Shown here in pieces: positions 16,278 through 24,882 of a DNA stretch of 64,000 bases. A program made the position numbers and the translations under genes. Position 1 is the stretch's first letter. Each line of letters begins with the position of its first letter. Origin of the DNA: Bacteroidota bacterium (lineage in GTDB: Bacteria; Bacteroidota; Bacteroidia; Chitinophagales; Chitinophagaceae); assembly GCA_024640255.1 (NCBI GenBank), contig JAHEFI010000003.1:62001-126000 (forward strand), read 5' to 3'. The notes below the pieces were generated by a model that was not told where the DNA came from, searched no databases, and saw nothing but the letters and a program-made list of their open reading frames with translations.

Positions 16278-17261
16278 TTAAAGAATTTGATTCAATGGCT
16301 TTAACCCCTTTAATACATTTAATACATTTGTTGCTGATTTACTTCGCATTTCAAACCATGCTTTTTCAGAGTAATAGGCAGAATGTGGATTTATTATGAT
16401 TCGGTTATATAAATTGTGGCTCGAATCCCTCCAGGCTTTTATTAAATTTTCATCCTCAGATGGTGGTTCGTCAGGAAGTACATCTAGTCCTACAAAAGAC
16501 AGCTTGCCATTTATTAGACCTTCATAAATTACATCTAAATTTTTTATTAATTTTCCTCGAGCAGTGTTAACTAAAATAGTTCCGTCATTTAAATGATTAA
16601 TAAAATCATTATCAATCATTTCTTTTGTGTATTCCGTTAATGGCGTATGAATAGTTACAATTGAAGAAAATTCAAGTAGCTCCTTTAAATTATTAAATCT
16701 CTTAATCCCTATTGCTTTTTCATAACCACTTACTACATATGGATCATAAAAACCTACATCAATACCTAATGCTTTCATTCTAATCGAAACAGCAGTTCCC
16801 ATTCTACCGATCCCAATAATTCCAAGTTTATGATCTGACGTTCTTTTAATTGGCATTTCACTATGTAATTGCCATCCATTATTTATGAATTTAGCATTAT
16901 TATTATATAAAGATATTTGTCTAATAAAATTCATGATCAAAGCACATGCGGTATCAGCAACCTCTTCAACTCCATAATCAGGTGTGTTACAAAAAGGTAT
17001 ACCATATTCTATACACGCTTTATAATCTATATTATCGTACCCAGTTCCATATTTAACAATAATTTTACACTTGGTTAATTTCTTTAAAGTATATGAAGTC
17101 ATTTTTCCATGCCAAACTAGTATTCCATCAGCATCTTCTATTTCTTTACCATAATTAGATTCTTCTTCTTGGTTTAGACAAACAATTTGTATATCTTCTC
17201 CAAAAATACTTTTTTCTATTTCCGGATTTGTGACATAATCTGTAATTACAATTTTAAACAT
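16278..17261 (-). CDS. D-2-hydroxyacid dehydrogenase (CtBP/SerA-like)
   Basis: A 327-residue NAD-dependent dehydrogenase that interconverts 2-keto acids and D-2-hydroxy acids. It has the dinucleotide motif GIGRMG at 150-155, catalytic Arg235 in NTARGK, Glu265 in LPDEPP, and His293 in PHSAYYSE, the last being typical of the C-terminal-binding-protein-like subgroup. It is the final gene of a five-gene cassette with the KdsB-like, FAH, GAPDH-like and HAD genes, 6 bp from the first of these. With the GAPDH-like enzyme it mirrors the Epd/PdxB pair of vitamin B6 synthesis, in which a GAPDH relative and a 2-hydroxyacid dehydrogenase act in turn. That comparison is inference; the substrate is unknown. 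Confidence 0.88.
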   Translation of the reverse strand: MFKIVITDYVTNPEIEKSIFGEDIQIVCLNQEEESNYGKEIEDADGILVWHGKMTSYTLKKLTKCKIIVKYGTGYDNIDYKACIEYGIPFCNTPDYGVEEVADTACALIMNFIRQISLYNNNAKFINNGWQLHSEMPIKRTSDHKLGIIGIGRMGTAVSIRMKALGIDVGFYDPYVVSGYEKAIGIKRFNNLKELLEFSSIVTIHTPLTEYTKEMIDNDFINHLNDGTILVNTARGKLIKNLDVIYEGLINGKLSFVGLDVLPDEPPSEDENLIKAWRDSSHNLYNRIIINPHSAYYSEKAWFEMRSKSATNVLNVLKGLKPLNQIL

Positions 17262-17267
17262 ATTGAA

Positions 17268-17993
17268 TTAAATTTTATTGTTAAGTAATCTTTTAGATAC
17301 AATTTCAAGATCTTTATACTCATCTACTGCCCAGCTGTCCCCTATTAAATCTGTACAAAATACTGGAATTCCAATTTCTAAAAACCTTATAATTTCATTG
17401 TCTTCGGCAATATCTAAAACTGTTTCACCAGAATTAATATAATATTCATCTAAAGCTTTTTTATTAAAAGCATAAATCCAAATAGCTCTTTCTGCACCTA
17501 CAAATTTCCCTTTATTACTAATTGGAATACCCGCTCGGGAAGAATAAAGTAATTTACCATATTTATCACAAACAACTTTAGCCTTAGAAAAATCATTAAA
17601 CTCAATTTCAGTTGCTTTTGTTTTACCAAATACAACTCTATCAGGATATTTTATATTATAAGTGAGAATTGTTGAGATGTCTTTAGTATTTACAATTGGT
17701 TCATCACCTTGAACATTAATATAACTATCTGCCGAGATAATATCACTAACTAATTTTATACGATCAATTGCAGTTTCAGCTTTACCAGTTTTTATACACT
17801 GTATTGAATTATTGTTGCAATAATCAACTATTTCATCATCTTCTGTAGCAACAAAAATATTATCTGCATCATGGACTTTTATACATCTATTCCACACATG
17901 TTTAATTAACGGTATTCCATTAATTAAAATTAAGGGTTTACCTGGCAATCTAGTCCCTTTCATTCTTGCAGGAATTATGATTACTTGTTTCAT
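17268..17993 (-). CDS. KdsB-like CTP:keto-acid-sugar cytidylyltransferase
   Basis: A 241-residue nucleotidyltransferase resembling CMP-Kdo synthetase, which activates a 2-keto-3-deoxy sugar acid as its CMP ester. Motifs are IPARMKGTRLPGKP at 8-20 (CTP and phosphate), QGDEP at 95-99 with metal Asp97, and SSRAGIP in the middle. Several KdsB sugar-site positions differ: TAIDRI stands where KdsB proteins have a GTDRV-type segment, and VDEYKDLE replaces VDTPEDLE. The product is therefore probably a CMP-activated acid other than Kdo. It is packed 7 bp from the FAH gene and 6 bp from the dehydrogenase gene, so its substrate is likely made by this cassette, or by the NeuB-like enzyme at 6492-7526. 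Confidence 0.83.
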   Translation of the reverse strand: MKQVIIIPARMKGTRLPGKPLILINGIPLIKHVWNRCIKVHDADNIFVATEDDEIVDYCNNNSIQCIKTGKAETAIDRIKLVSDIISADSYINVQGDEPIVNTKDISTILTYNIKYPDRVVFGKTKATEIEFNDFSKAKVVCDKYGKLLYSSRAGIPISNKGKFVGAERAIWIYAFNKKALDEYYINSGETVLDIAEDNEIIRFLEIGIPVFCTDLIGDSWAVDEYKDLEIVSKRLLNNKI

Positions 17994-18000
17994 TTTTTTC

Positions 18001-18762
18001 CTATTTAAATTGTACTTGATTAGATAAAACTCCCAAGTTAGATATTTCCATTTCTATATGATCGCCATCAGTTATTAGCGAATTCATAGCATTAGCTGGC
18101 GTACCTGTAAGAATTATATCACCCGGATTCAATTTCATGAAGCGAGATACTAATGAAACCGCTTCAACATCATTTAAAATTCGATTATTGGTGTTCCCAT
18201 TTTGAAATAATATTCCATTTATTTTATGTTTCAAAGAAAGATTTTTTACATCTAAAGAAGTTTCGATAAAAGGCCCTATAGGACAAAATGTATCTAATGC
18301 TTTTGATCTGGCCAAATGATGATCGCGATTATATAAATTTGCCATTGTTACATCATTACCAATGGTATATCCATATATATATTCCGAAGCCAGTTCGGGT
18401 CTTACGTTACTGCAATCTTTACCAATCACAACTACTAGTTCAACCTCAGCCCAAGTTTTACTTCCCTCTAAAATTTTAATAGTTTCATTTGGTCCAATTA
18501 TAGATTCAGTTGATTTTAGAAAGATTAATGGTTCTTCAAATTTTTCTTTTTCACCAACTAAGTCTTTATAATTATAAGCAAGGCCGATAACCTTCCCAGG
18601 ATTTACAGGTGCAATAATTTTTACTTGAGATACTGGGAATTCTTCACCAAAAACATATTCTCTTTGTTGATATGAAAAATTTAAAATTTGATATATTTTA
18701 TTTTCTATAAGTTCTCCATAGTGTACTAAACCATTTGAAATTTGAAAGCGAACGATCTTCAT
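18001..18762 (-). CDS. Fumarylacetoacetate-hydrolase-family enzyme
   Basis: A 253-residue FAH-superfamily protein. The C-terminal domain shows the metal ligands Glu106, Glu108 (AEVELVVVIGKD) and Asp137 (GNDVT), then ARSKALDTFCPIGPF and PGDIILTGTP, all highly typical. Family members cleave or hydrate 1,3-dicarbonyl and 2-keto acids, and some act on 2-keto-3-deoxy sugar acids. That fits a position between a KdsB-like activator and a GAPDH-like dehydrogenase, although such an enzyme is unexpected in a polysaccharide locus. Gaps to both neighbours are under 10 bp. The exact reaction (C-C cleavage, dehydration, decarboxylation or isomerisation) cannot be assigned. Confidence 0.87.
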   Translation of the reverse strand: MKIVRFQISNGLVHYGELIENKIYQILNFSYQQREYVFGEEFPVSQVKIIAPVNPGKVIGLAYNYKDLVGEKEKFEEPLIFLKSTESIIGPNETIKILEGSKTWAEVELVVVIGKDCSNVRPELASEYIYGYTIGNDVTMANLYNRDHHLARSKALDTFCPIGPFIETSLDVKNLSLKHKINGILFQNGNTNNRILNDVEAVSLVSRFMKLNPGDIILTGTPANAMNSLITDGDHIEMEISNLGVLSNQVQFK

Positions 18763-18770
18763 AGTAAATT

Positions 18771-19805
18771 CTATTTTAGTATATATTCAATTATGTTATA
18801 GGTACGTTTTGCATAACCCCATTCGTTATCATACCATAAAACAAATTTCAAAAGTCTACCGTTTAAAACTTTCAACCAACGAGCATCAAGAATAGCAGCA
18901 TTTTCATTTGCCATATAATCAATTGAAACAAGAGATTTGTTATCTAATTGTAAAACACCTGGATATTCAATTTCATATGCTTTTATACATTCAATTACCT
19001 CTTTAATATCTGTTTTGGTCTTTAAATAAAATGAACCATCAGCAGCTGAAACTATAGCTGTAGGTGTTCTAAATGACATAGCATCAACAATATCTTCTAC
19101 TCCTGGTATTACCTTTTGCATCGCAGAGACAAGTGAGGTGTCTTTTGGTATTAAACTAACAGTACTATTTCGGCCAAGTGCGTAATCATTCCAAAAATGT
19201 CCTGGACTTGAAACTGATCTTAGATTTCCATCAAGAACATTTTGATATGATAACCATGGATGTAATGTGGTAACTTCTCCAATCTCGATTCCAAATCGAC
19301 TATTGATTAAATGAAAAAATGGAGTTACAGCATTTGCATCACAGATACTACTACTAATTACATTATGAATATCTTTAAGGTATTCTTTTTCATTAACTCC
19401 AATCATTAAAGTTAAATCAATATCTGATTTAGGAGAATGTGTAACAACTACCTTTTTTACAGTTTTATTATTAGTAATATACTTTCCACCAATAACATTT
19501 TCAAATACTCCAGAAGAATCAATTATTACATCAACATTATGACTTGCCCAATCTACGTCTTTAATTATTTTTTCATGATAAACTTTAATTTTCTCGTCAT
19601 CAACTACTAAAAAATCGCCTTCACGAGAAATTTTATTATTAAACAGCTTCCCATAAGTGGAATCGTATTTGAGCAAATACGCCATATTATCGATATCGGG
19701 ATCAATCTCATTGATTGCAACAATTTTATATTTTTTGTGTAATAGATTAATCCTGAATAGAGCTCTCCCTATTCTTCCGAATCCGTTAATTCCAATTTTA
19801 ATCAT
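18771..19805 (-). CDS. Aberrant glyceraldehyde-3-phosphate dehydrogenase homologue
   Basis: A 344-residue protein of full GAPDH length. It begins with the NAD motif INGFGRIGR and ends with WYDNEWGY, both diagnostic. The active-site loop is changed: the usual SCTTN reads ICDAN, keeping Cys155 and Asn158 but replacing the two threonines, the first of which helps bind inorganic phosphate in glycolytic GAPDH. His182 (TTLHPW) is kept, and the FRTPT segment keeps the arginine. It overlaps the HAD phosphatase gene by 8 bp. The changes suggest oxidation of a different aldehyde, perhaps without phosphorylation, comparable to erythrose-4-phosphate dehydrogenase (Epd). A glycolytic role is unlikely given the location. 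Confidence 0.88.
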   Translation of the reverse strand: MIKIGINGFGRIGRALFRINLLHKKYKIVAINEIDPDIDNMAYLLKYDSTYGKLFNNKISREGDFLVVDDEKIKVYHEKIIKDVDWASHNVDVIIDSSGVFENVIGGKYITNNKTVKKVVVTHSPKSDIDLTLMIGVNEKEYLKDIHNVISSSICDANAVTPFFHLINSRFGIEIGEVTTLHPWLSYQNVLDGNLRSVSSPGHFWNDYALGRNSTVSLIPKDTSLVSAMQKVIPGVEDIVDAMSFRTPTAIVSAADGSFYLKTKTDIKEVIECIKAYEIEYPGVLQLDNKSLVSIDYMANENAAILDARWLKVLNGRLLKFVLWYDNEWGYAKRTYNIIEYILK

Positions 19806-20439
19806 GATGTTTTAGGTTTATATCTTTAAAATTTTTGATAGTTTTAAAATCTAATTTTTGGTGTGAATTATTTAAATCATATTTAGTATAACCAGAAACG
19901 AAAATAAAATCCATATTAAATAAAATAGCGGTTTCTAGATCGATTTGGCTATCTCCAAAATAAATTGACTCGCCATGATGTATTATTGATCTGATATTTT
20001 CTTCTTTTGTAAAAGGTCCCCCCAATATTGCATCAAAATATGAGTTTAGTTGTTTGTATGAAAATATCTCTACCAGTTCTTCTCTTAAACCTCCTGAGAC
20101 CATAAATATTTTCTTATTTTCACTGCGCATTACTTTTAAAAAATCAATGACTCCATCTACTAATTTTGAATTTTTCAGCGATTCTAGATTTAGCTTATTA
20201 TACTCATCTAAAATACTGTTTAAAAGATTTTCTGAAAAAATAAACTTATTTAATTTTTTTTCACGAGGCATCCCCGGATTTGAATTAAAATATAAAAGAC
20301 AATTATTTAATATATCTTTAGACAAATATTTTTTAAGAACCTTGCTTATATTGTCTTCTTTAATGCTATTACTGTCTATAATTACTCCATCGCAATCAAT
20401 AAAAATATTAGAATATTTCAAAAAACTTTGACTATTCAT
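19798..20439 (-). CDS. HAD-family phosphatase
   Basis: A 213-residue haloacid-dehalogenase-type phosphatase. Motif I is DCDGV with nucleophile Asp15 and acid Asp17, motif II is the serine in MVSGGLREE, and motif IV is GDSQID. An alpha-helical cap lies between motifs I and II, as in phosphoglycolate-phosphatase-like members. It overlaps the GAPDH-like gene by 8 bp and follows the methyltransferase gene after 7 bp. In the cassette it could remove a phosphate from a sugar-acid phosphate before activation with CTP, as KdsC does in the Kdo pathway. That role is inferred from context, since the sequence does not show substrate preference. Confidence 0.85.
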   Translation of the reverse strand: MNSQSFLKYSNIFIDCDGVIIDSNSIKEDNISKVLKKYLSKDILNNCLLYFNSNPGMPREKKLNKFIFSENLLNSILDEYNKLNLESLKNSKLVDGVIDFLKVMRSENKKIFMVSGGLREELVEIFSYKQLNSYFDAILGGPFTKEENIRSIIHHGESIYFGDSQIDLETAILFNMDFIFVSGYTKYDLNNSHQKLDFKTIKNFKDINLKHHD

Positions 20440-20446
20440 TTGATTA

Positions 20447-21442
20447 TTAATTATTCCTTGTTATTACTCTTATATGTGAGCTTAAATTGTTTTTTTGTAA
20501 AAATTTCTGAAATTCATTATGTGTTTCACCATCACGATTCTTAATTAAATATTCAATGAATTCAGGTAGTTTTAAATCAGGGATTTCATCATACATATTT
20601 TTAACTATATCTAAATCTAATTTTCCAGGGGTCTCAATTAAAACCTCAGTCAAACCGCATCTATTAATTAATGCTCTTATTCCTTCAATAGTCAAAAAAT
20701 TTATATGATGTGGGGGAGAAATACTTTTCGAATTCTTACCAAGTACTAAGAGATCAAATCCACTATAAGTTAAGGTTGTAAATAACAATATACCACCTGG
20801 CTTAAGTAATTTCTTCATACTCATTATAAAATTATCAGGATCATATAAATGCTCAAACACTTCGAAAGAACAAACAACAGAAGCTTTTAATTCATCATCT
20901 TTAATATCCTCAACAGCATTCTCAAATACAGTTATGTCTTTTTTTCGGCAACATTCTGCAAGATCTTTATTAGGTTCAATTGCTATAACATCCTTAAAAA
21001 AACCATACTTTCTAATTTCTTCAAGAAATATACCATATCCTGCTCCAACATCAACTATTGATCTAGGTTCAGGTATATTTAATTCACTTAAAAGTGTATT
21101 AATAATCTCTGCTCTTGGTTTAAAGATCATCTCTCTTCTTGCATCAGCAGTTTCAGGATAAAAATGTTCAGCCCAAAATTTACTTGATTCAGATCGACGA
21201 TAAAAATCTGAAATCATTTCACTACTTGGTCTAGGTGAAGCAAAAAGTGTTGAGCAATCAATACATTTTTTATATGTGAACCCATGTTTTATAAATGCAA
21301 TTTGAGAATTATCTGACTTACAACCTGGACAATTAATAATTTTAAAACCTGTATGATCAGAAAAAAATATATTAATATCTCGTTTTGAAAGTTCAAGATA
21401 TTCAGAGAATAGTTTACGTGGTCTAATTTCAAATTCTTTCAT
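20447..21442 (-). CDS. SAM-dependent methyltransferase with N-terminal zinc ribbon
   Basis: A 331-residue class I methyltransferase. The N-terminal part has four cysteines (Cys38, Cys41, Cys60, Cys63) as two CxxC pairs, a probable zinc ribbon. The SAM-binding loop is VDVGAGYGIFL, followed by the acidic EPNKD, and the motif EVFEHLYDP is typical of this family. This arrangement is common among methyltransferases in O-antigen and antibiotic-sugar clusters, some of which methylate carbon atoms of keto-sugars. Only 1 bp separates it from the upstream epimerase gene, and it precedes the GAPDH/FAH/KdsB cassette, so it may modify that cassette's product or a glycan sugar. Confidence 0.83.
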   Translation of the reverse strand: MKEFEIRPRKLFSEYLELSKRDINIFFSDHTGFKIINCPGCKSDNSQIAFIKHGFTYKKCIDCSTLFASPRPSSEMISDFYRRSESSKFWAEHFYPETADARREMIFKPRAEIINTLLSELNIPEPRSIVDVGAGYGIFLEEIRKYGFFKDVIAIEPNKDLAECCRKKDITVFENAVEDIKDDELKASVVCSFEVFEHLYDPDNFIMSMKKLLKPGGILLFTTLTYSGFDLLVLGKNSKSISPPHHINFLTIEGIRALINRCGLTEVLIETPGKLDLDIVKNMYDEIPDLKLPEFIEYLIKNRDGETHNEFQKFLQKNNLSSHIRVITRNN

Positions 21443-21443
21443 T

Positions 21444-22382
21444 TTATTTTGAATTATAAGATTTTATAGTTAGTTTAATTCCGTCAATGACTGAAATTTG
21501 AGGCTTCCAGTTTAATTCTTTACTTATTTTGCTAATATCTGCTTTTGTTTGAAAAGGATCTCCAGGAGTTCCATTCTCATAAATAACCGGATACTTCCCG
21601 GTTGTATAACCAAACTCATTAGTAATCATATTGATTAATTCTTCTATTGTATGAGATTCTCCAGAACCAAGATTATATGTTTTATTTTTTGCAACTTCAG
21701 AATTTAATGACATTGAAATTGCATTTACTACATCACTAACATGAATAAGATCACGTACCCTGTCTTTAGAACCTTTTACTACAATAGGCTGTTTATTAAA
21801 AATATAACTTAAATAAATACTTAAAAGACCTTGATTAACATTAGCTAAATTTTGACCATGCCCATAAACAGTATAAAATCGAAATATGGTAAAATCTACA
21901 CCATATTCTTTTTGAAATATTCTACAGTAATGTTCTCCTGCTAATTTATGAACAGCATAAAATGAATCTGGAAGCATCTGATTATTTTCTGGAGTTGGTA
22001 GCTCTAATGGTTGTCCATAAGCACTCATCGAACTTGAATATATTATTCTTTTAATGTTTCTATTTCTACAAAAATTCAATAAGTTATATGTGCTAATCTG
22101 ATTTGCTTGTAAATCTAACATTGGATCTAAAAATGAAATTGCATTTGATGCCTGAGCAGCTAAATGGATTACACAATCAAATTCGTAATTCGGTAATTCA
22201 TTTAATGAATTTTCAATAGAAATATCAATTTGGTAAAACTCAGTACCAGAAATAATATTAGTCATATTCCCATTTGATAAATTATCGATTACAACAACTT
22301 TATAACCATCATTACTGAGTTTTTCAAATAACCATCGACCTACGAAACCTGCACCTCCACTTAGAAGTATATATTTACTCAT
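21444..22382 (-). CDS. NAD-dependent sugar epimerase/dehydratase
   Basis: A 312-residue extended SDR similar to UDP-glucose 4-epimerase. It opens with the NAD motif GGAGFVGRW and continues with IDNLSNGN, contains the catalytic YAVHK (Tyr/Lys pair), and has the family segments FRFYTVYG and HVSDVV. It converts a nucleotide-linked sugar in the cytoplasm, probably by 4-epimerisation, but the subfamily (UDP-Glc, UDP-GlcNAc or another donor) cannot be told from these motifs. It is separated by 61 bp from the Wzx gene upstream and is nearly continuous with the methyltransferase gene downstream. Confidence 0.86.
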   Translation of the reverse strand: MSKYILLSGGAGFVGRWLFEKLSNDGYKVVVIDNLSNGNMTNIISGTEFYQIDISIENSLNELPNYEFDCVIHLAAQASNAISFLDPMLDLQANQISTYNLLNFCRNRNIKRIIYSSSMSAYGQPLELPTPENNQMLPDSFYAVHKLAGEHYCRIFQKEYGVDFTIFRFYTVYGHGQNLANVNQGLLSIYLSYIFNKQPIVVKGSKDRVRDLIHVSDVVNAISMSLNSEVAKNKTYNLGSGESHTIEELINMITNEFGYTTGKYPVIYENGTPGDPFQTKADISKISKELNWKPQISVIDGIKLTIKSYNSK

Positions 22383-22443
22383 AAAAAAATATTAAATAAA
22401 AAAACAATATTACGTAAAATAATTAATAAGATACAGCTAAAAT

Positions 22444-23889
22444 TTATTTAAAAACAAATGATTTTATATCGACAAAAGTACTTTTAGATATAATCTTATA
22501 TGCTATGCCTCGTTCGAAAAAAATACTTACCGCAATAAATTTAATTGTTAAACGAAGAATATATGAGAATTGAAAATGCCTCATTGAGATTAAAATAATT
22601 GATGATAGGAAAAATAATGTTGAAATTGTTATTAATTTTTTCTTTTCCCATTCAATATAAAAACACTTTTGGCTAACATAAAAATATACTACCCCCCAGA
22701 TCAAACCTGATAATAATGAGCCGAATGCTACACCAATTGGGCCCCATAATTTAGCAAATGGGATACCAATTACTATGTTTATGATGATTGAAAAAACAAA
22801 AAGAATAGATGATAACCATGTTTTTTTTGCGTAGATTAATTGTGGATGTTTGGAAAAAAAATAAGAGGCATATAAAATTGAAAAAATACTCGTGATATTT
22901 ATAGCTGAATAGTATTCAACAGGAAAAAGTATAATAATAAATTCTTCGGAAAAAAGTGAAATAAGTAATGCAACAAAAATAGAAATATAATAAAAAGGGG
23001 TAAGATACAAACCAATGGATTTTGCTGCATTCTTAGGTTCCAACTCAAACATCTTTGTATATACTTGTGGTGAAAAAACATTCTGTATTGCAGTCATAAA
23101 TGTAAATGTAATATTCGCTATTTTCTGTGCGATATTATAAATCGCAACTCCGCCTAAAGTACTTAATACGCCAATTAAGTATTTGTCTAATTGACTATTT
23201 AAAACTCCGAAAAAAACTTTAGGCGTTAATGGCAAACTTATTTTAAGAGCTGATTTTAAAGCTACAAAATCAAACGATATTGGATGCTTTCTTGTAAATT
23301 TCACTAATAATAACATAAAAACTAAAAAAGCAGATAATAATTGCCCTATAATTATACCATAAATATGAAAGTTAAAAATTAATACTAAGATTAATGAGAA
23401 AACAGTAGAAAGTAATGTTTCATCTATCGAATAGATTGCAAATGATTTAGCTTCTTCTGCATTTTTGAAATAAGATAAAAAGTATAATTTTAAACTTGAT
23501 ATAGCGGTAGCAACATATGCTAGTGTTAATAAATTTACATAGCCATATATATGTAAAATGTTTTTTAATACAAATTCTTCTATAAAAAAAGTAATTGAGA
23601 CAAAACATAAAGAAACAAACATAACAAATGCTACAATTGAATACAACAAGGCTGTTCTTTTTGAAATCTCTTTATTCTCAAAATAATTTCTTTCAAAACC
23701 AGTTATTAATCCAAAATTTGATATCCCATTCATGAAAATTGCATATACTTGAGATAGTGTTAAAATACCAAATTCAGTAGGACTTAATTTTCGCGTGAAA
23801 ATAGGTAATGTAACTATTGGTATGAGACCACCAATAATTACAGGAAGTAAATAAAAATAAGTATTTTTAAACGAATTTGTTTTAGGCAT
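22444..23889 (-). CDS. wzx: Wzx-type lipid-linked oligosaccharide flippase
   Basis: A 481-residue, very hydrophobic protein with about 12-14 predicted membrane helices. The N-terminal signature TFPIFTRKLSPTEFG-like segment (LPIFTRKLSPTEFG near residues 27-40) is diagnostic for polysaccharide transporters of the Wzx/MATE-like superfamily. It would flip undecaprenyl-linked repeat units across the inner membrane. It is adjacent to a GT2 gene and the Wzy-like gene, forming one assembly set. A second flippase gene lies at 53324-54763, so the locus may build two polymers or one may be accessory. Confidence 0.9.
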   Translation of the reverse strand: MPKTNSFKNTYFYLLPVIIGGLIPIVTLPIFTRKLSPTEFGILTLSQVYAIFMNGISNFGLITGFERNYFENKEISKRTALLYSIVAFVMFVSLCFVSITFFIEEFVLKNILHIYGYVNLLTLAYVATAISSLKLYFLSYFKNAEEAKSFAIYSIDETLLSTVFSLILVLIFNFHIYGIIIGQLLSAFLVFMLLLVKFTRKHPISFDFVALKSALKISLPLTPKVFFGVLNSQLDKYLIGVLSTLGGVAIYNIAQKIANITFTFMTAIQNVFSPQVYTKMFELEPKNAAKSIGLYLTPFYYISIFVALLISLFSEEFIIILFPVEYYSAINITSIFSILYASYFFSKHPQLIYAKKTWLSSILFVFSIIINIVIGIPFAKLWGPIGVAFGSLLSGLIWGVVYFYVSQKCFYIEWEKKKLITISTLFFLSSIILISMRHFQFSYILRLTIKFIAVSIFFERGIAYKIISKSTFVDIKSFVFK

Positions 23890-23964
23890 TTGTTATTGTA
23901 AGTAGCTTAATAAATTTTTCTAAATAAATGAAAATCTATTGTATGTTCTTATGCAAATGTTATG

Positions 23965-24873
23965 CTAATCATATTTTAAAGTTGTTCTATACCCTTCGGT
24001 AATCCCAGCAAAAAGACCTTTTAATGAATTCCATTTACCTAATAAAATGTCATTTATAATGGATTGCCCAATTAAGCACATTAAAAGCCATATAATATTT
24101 ATAAGTGCAAATTTGGCATAGTTATTTTTTTTATAAAATAAAATTAACTCCTTTGCTTTTTTTTTATTTTTAGTGAATTCGAAATCTCTACCTAAAACGC
24201 TAGAATTGTGTATTAATCTAACAGCAGGATTAATATATAACTCTTTACTATAAAATTTAAATACCATTGTAGAAAAAACAATATCTTCTAATAAATGGAA
24301 TCCATTTTTTTTATCAAATTTAATATGATCAAAAACATCTTTACGCCAAGTTGAAATGCCGCCAGAAATTGCTTGAGACCTGATAAGATGTTTATAGTAA
24401 TTTTTTTGAGACTTTTTAAAAACATATGGTCTTATATCTTTAAAAATTCCTTGGTGAGTTATTCTATGCAAAAGAACATAAAATTTATTAGTATTATTTT
24501 TATTTACAACTATTCCACAGCACCCTTTCATCTGTGGTTTTCTTTTAAAACCATTTATAACTTCTTCAAAATAATTATATTCAATTATAACATCATCTTC
24601 TAAAAAACTAATCAGATTACATGTTGTTAATTTTAAGCTAAAATCTTTTGCTTCAACTAAACCAGATATAGAAATATCATGGTGGTAAACAAATCTAACT
24701 TTATTATGTAAAATATTATTTATTGATAAAATATCAGCATCTAATAAAGGAATATTACTTTGATCAATAATAATTAATTCTTTTGGTAAGGCACTTTGAA
24801 AACCTATAGACTTTATAGCTTTAAAAAGATCTACTTTTCTATTTTTAGTTGGTATTACTACAGAAATATCCAT
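23965..24873 (-). CDS. GT2-family glycosyltransferase
   Basis: A 302-residue GT-A enzyme. It begins MDISVVIPTKNR, has the donor/metal motif FLEDDVI with the acidic residues at 92-94, and the middle motif GGISTWRK. A hydrophobic stretch near residues 250-270 (IIWLLMCLIGQSI) probably anchors it at the inner membrane. It adds one sugar to the lipid-linked repeat unit; donor and linkage are unknown. It is 9 bp from the Wzy-like gene and follows it in transcription order, with the flippase gene 75 bp further on. Confidence 0.87.
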   Translation of the reverse strand: MDISVVIPTKNRKVDLFKAIKSIGFQSALPKELIIIDQSNIPLLDADILSINNILHNKVRFVYHHDISISGLVEAKDFSLKLTTCNLISFLEDDVIIEYNYFEEVINGFKRKPQMKGCCGIVVNKNNTNKFYVLLHRITHQGIFKDIRPYVFKKSQKNYYKHLIRSQAISGGISTWRKDVFDHIKFDKKNGFHLLEDIVFSTMVFKFYSKELYINPAVRLIHNSSVLGRDFEFTKNKKKAKELILFYKKNNYAKFALINIIWLLMCLIGQSIINDILLGKWNSLKGLFAGITEGYRTTLKYD

Positions 24874-24882
24874 TATAAAATA

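Noticed and set aside
18771..19805. Housekeeping glycolytic GAPDH
   Set aside because: The active-site loop is altered and the gene is embedded in a sugar-acid cassette.
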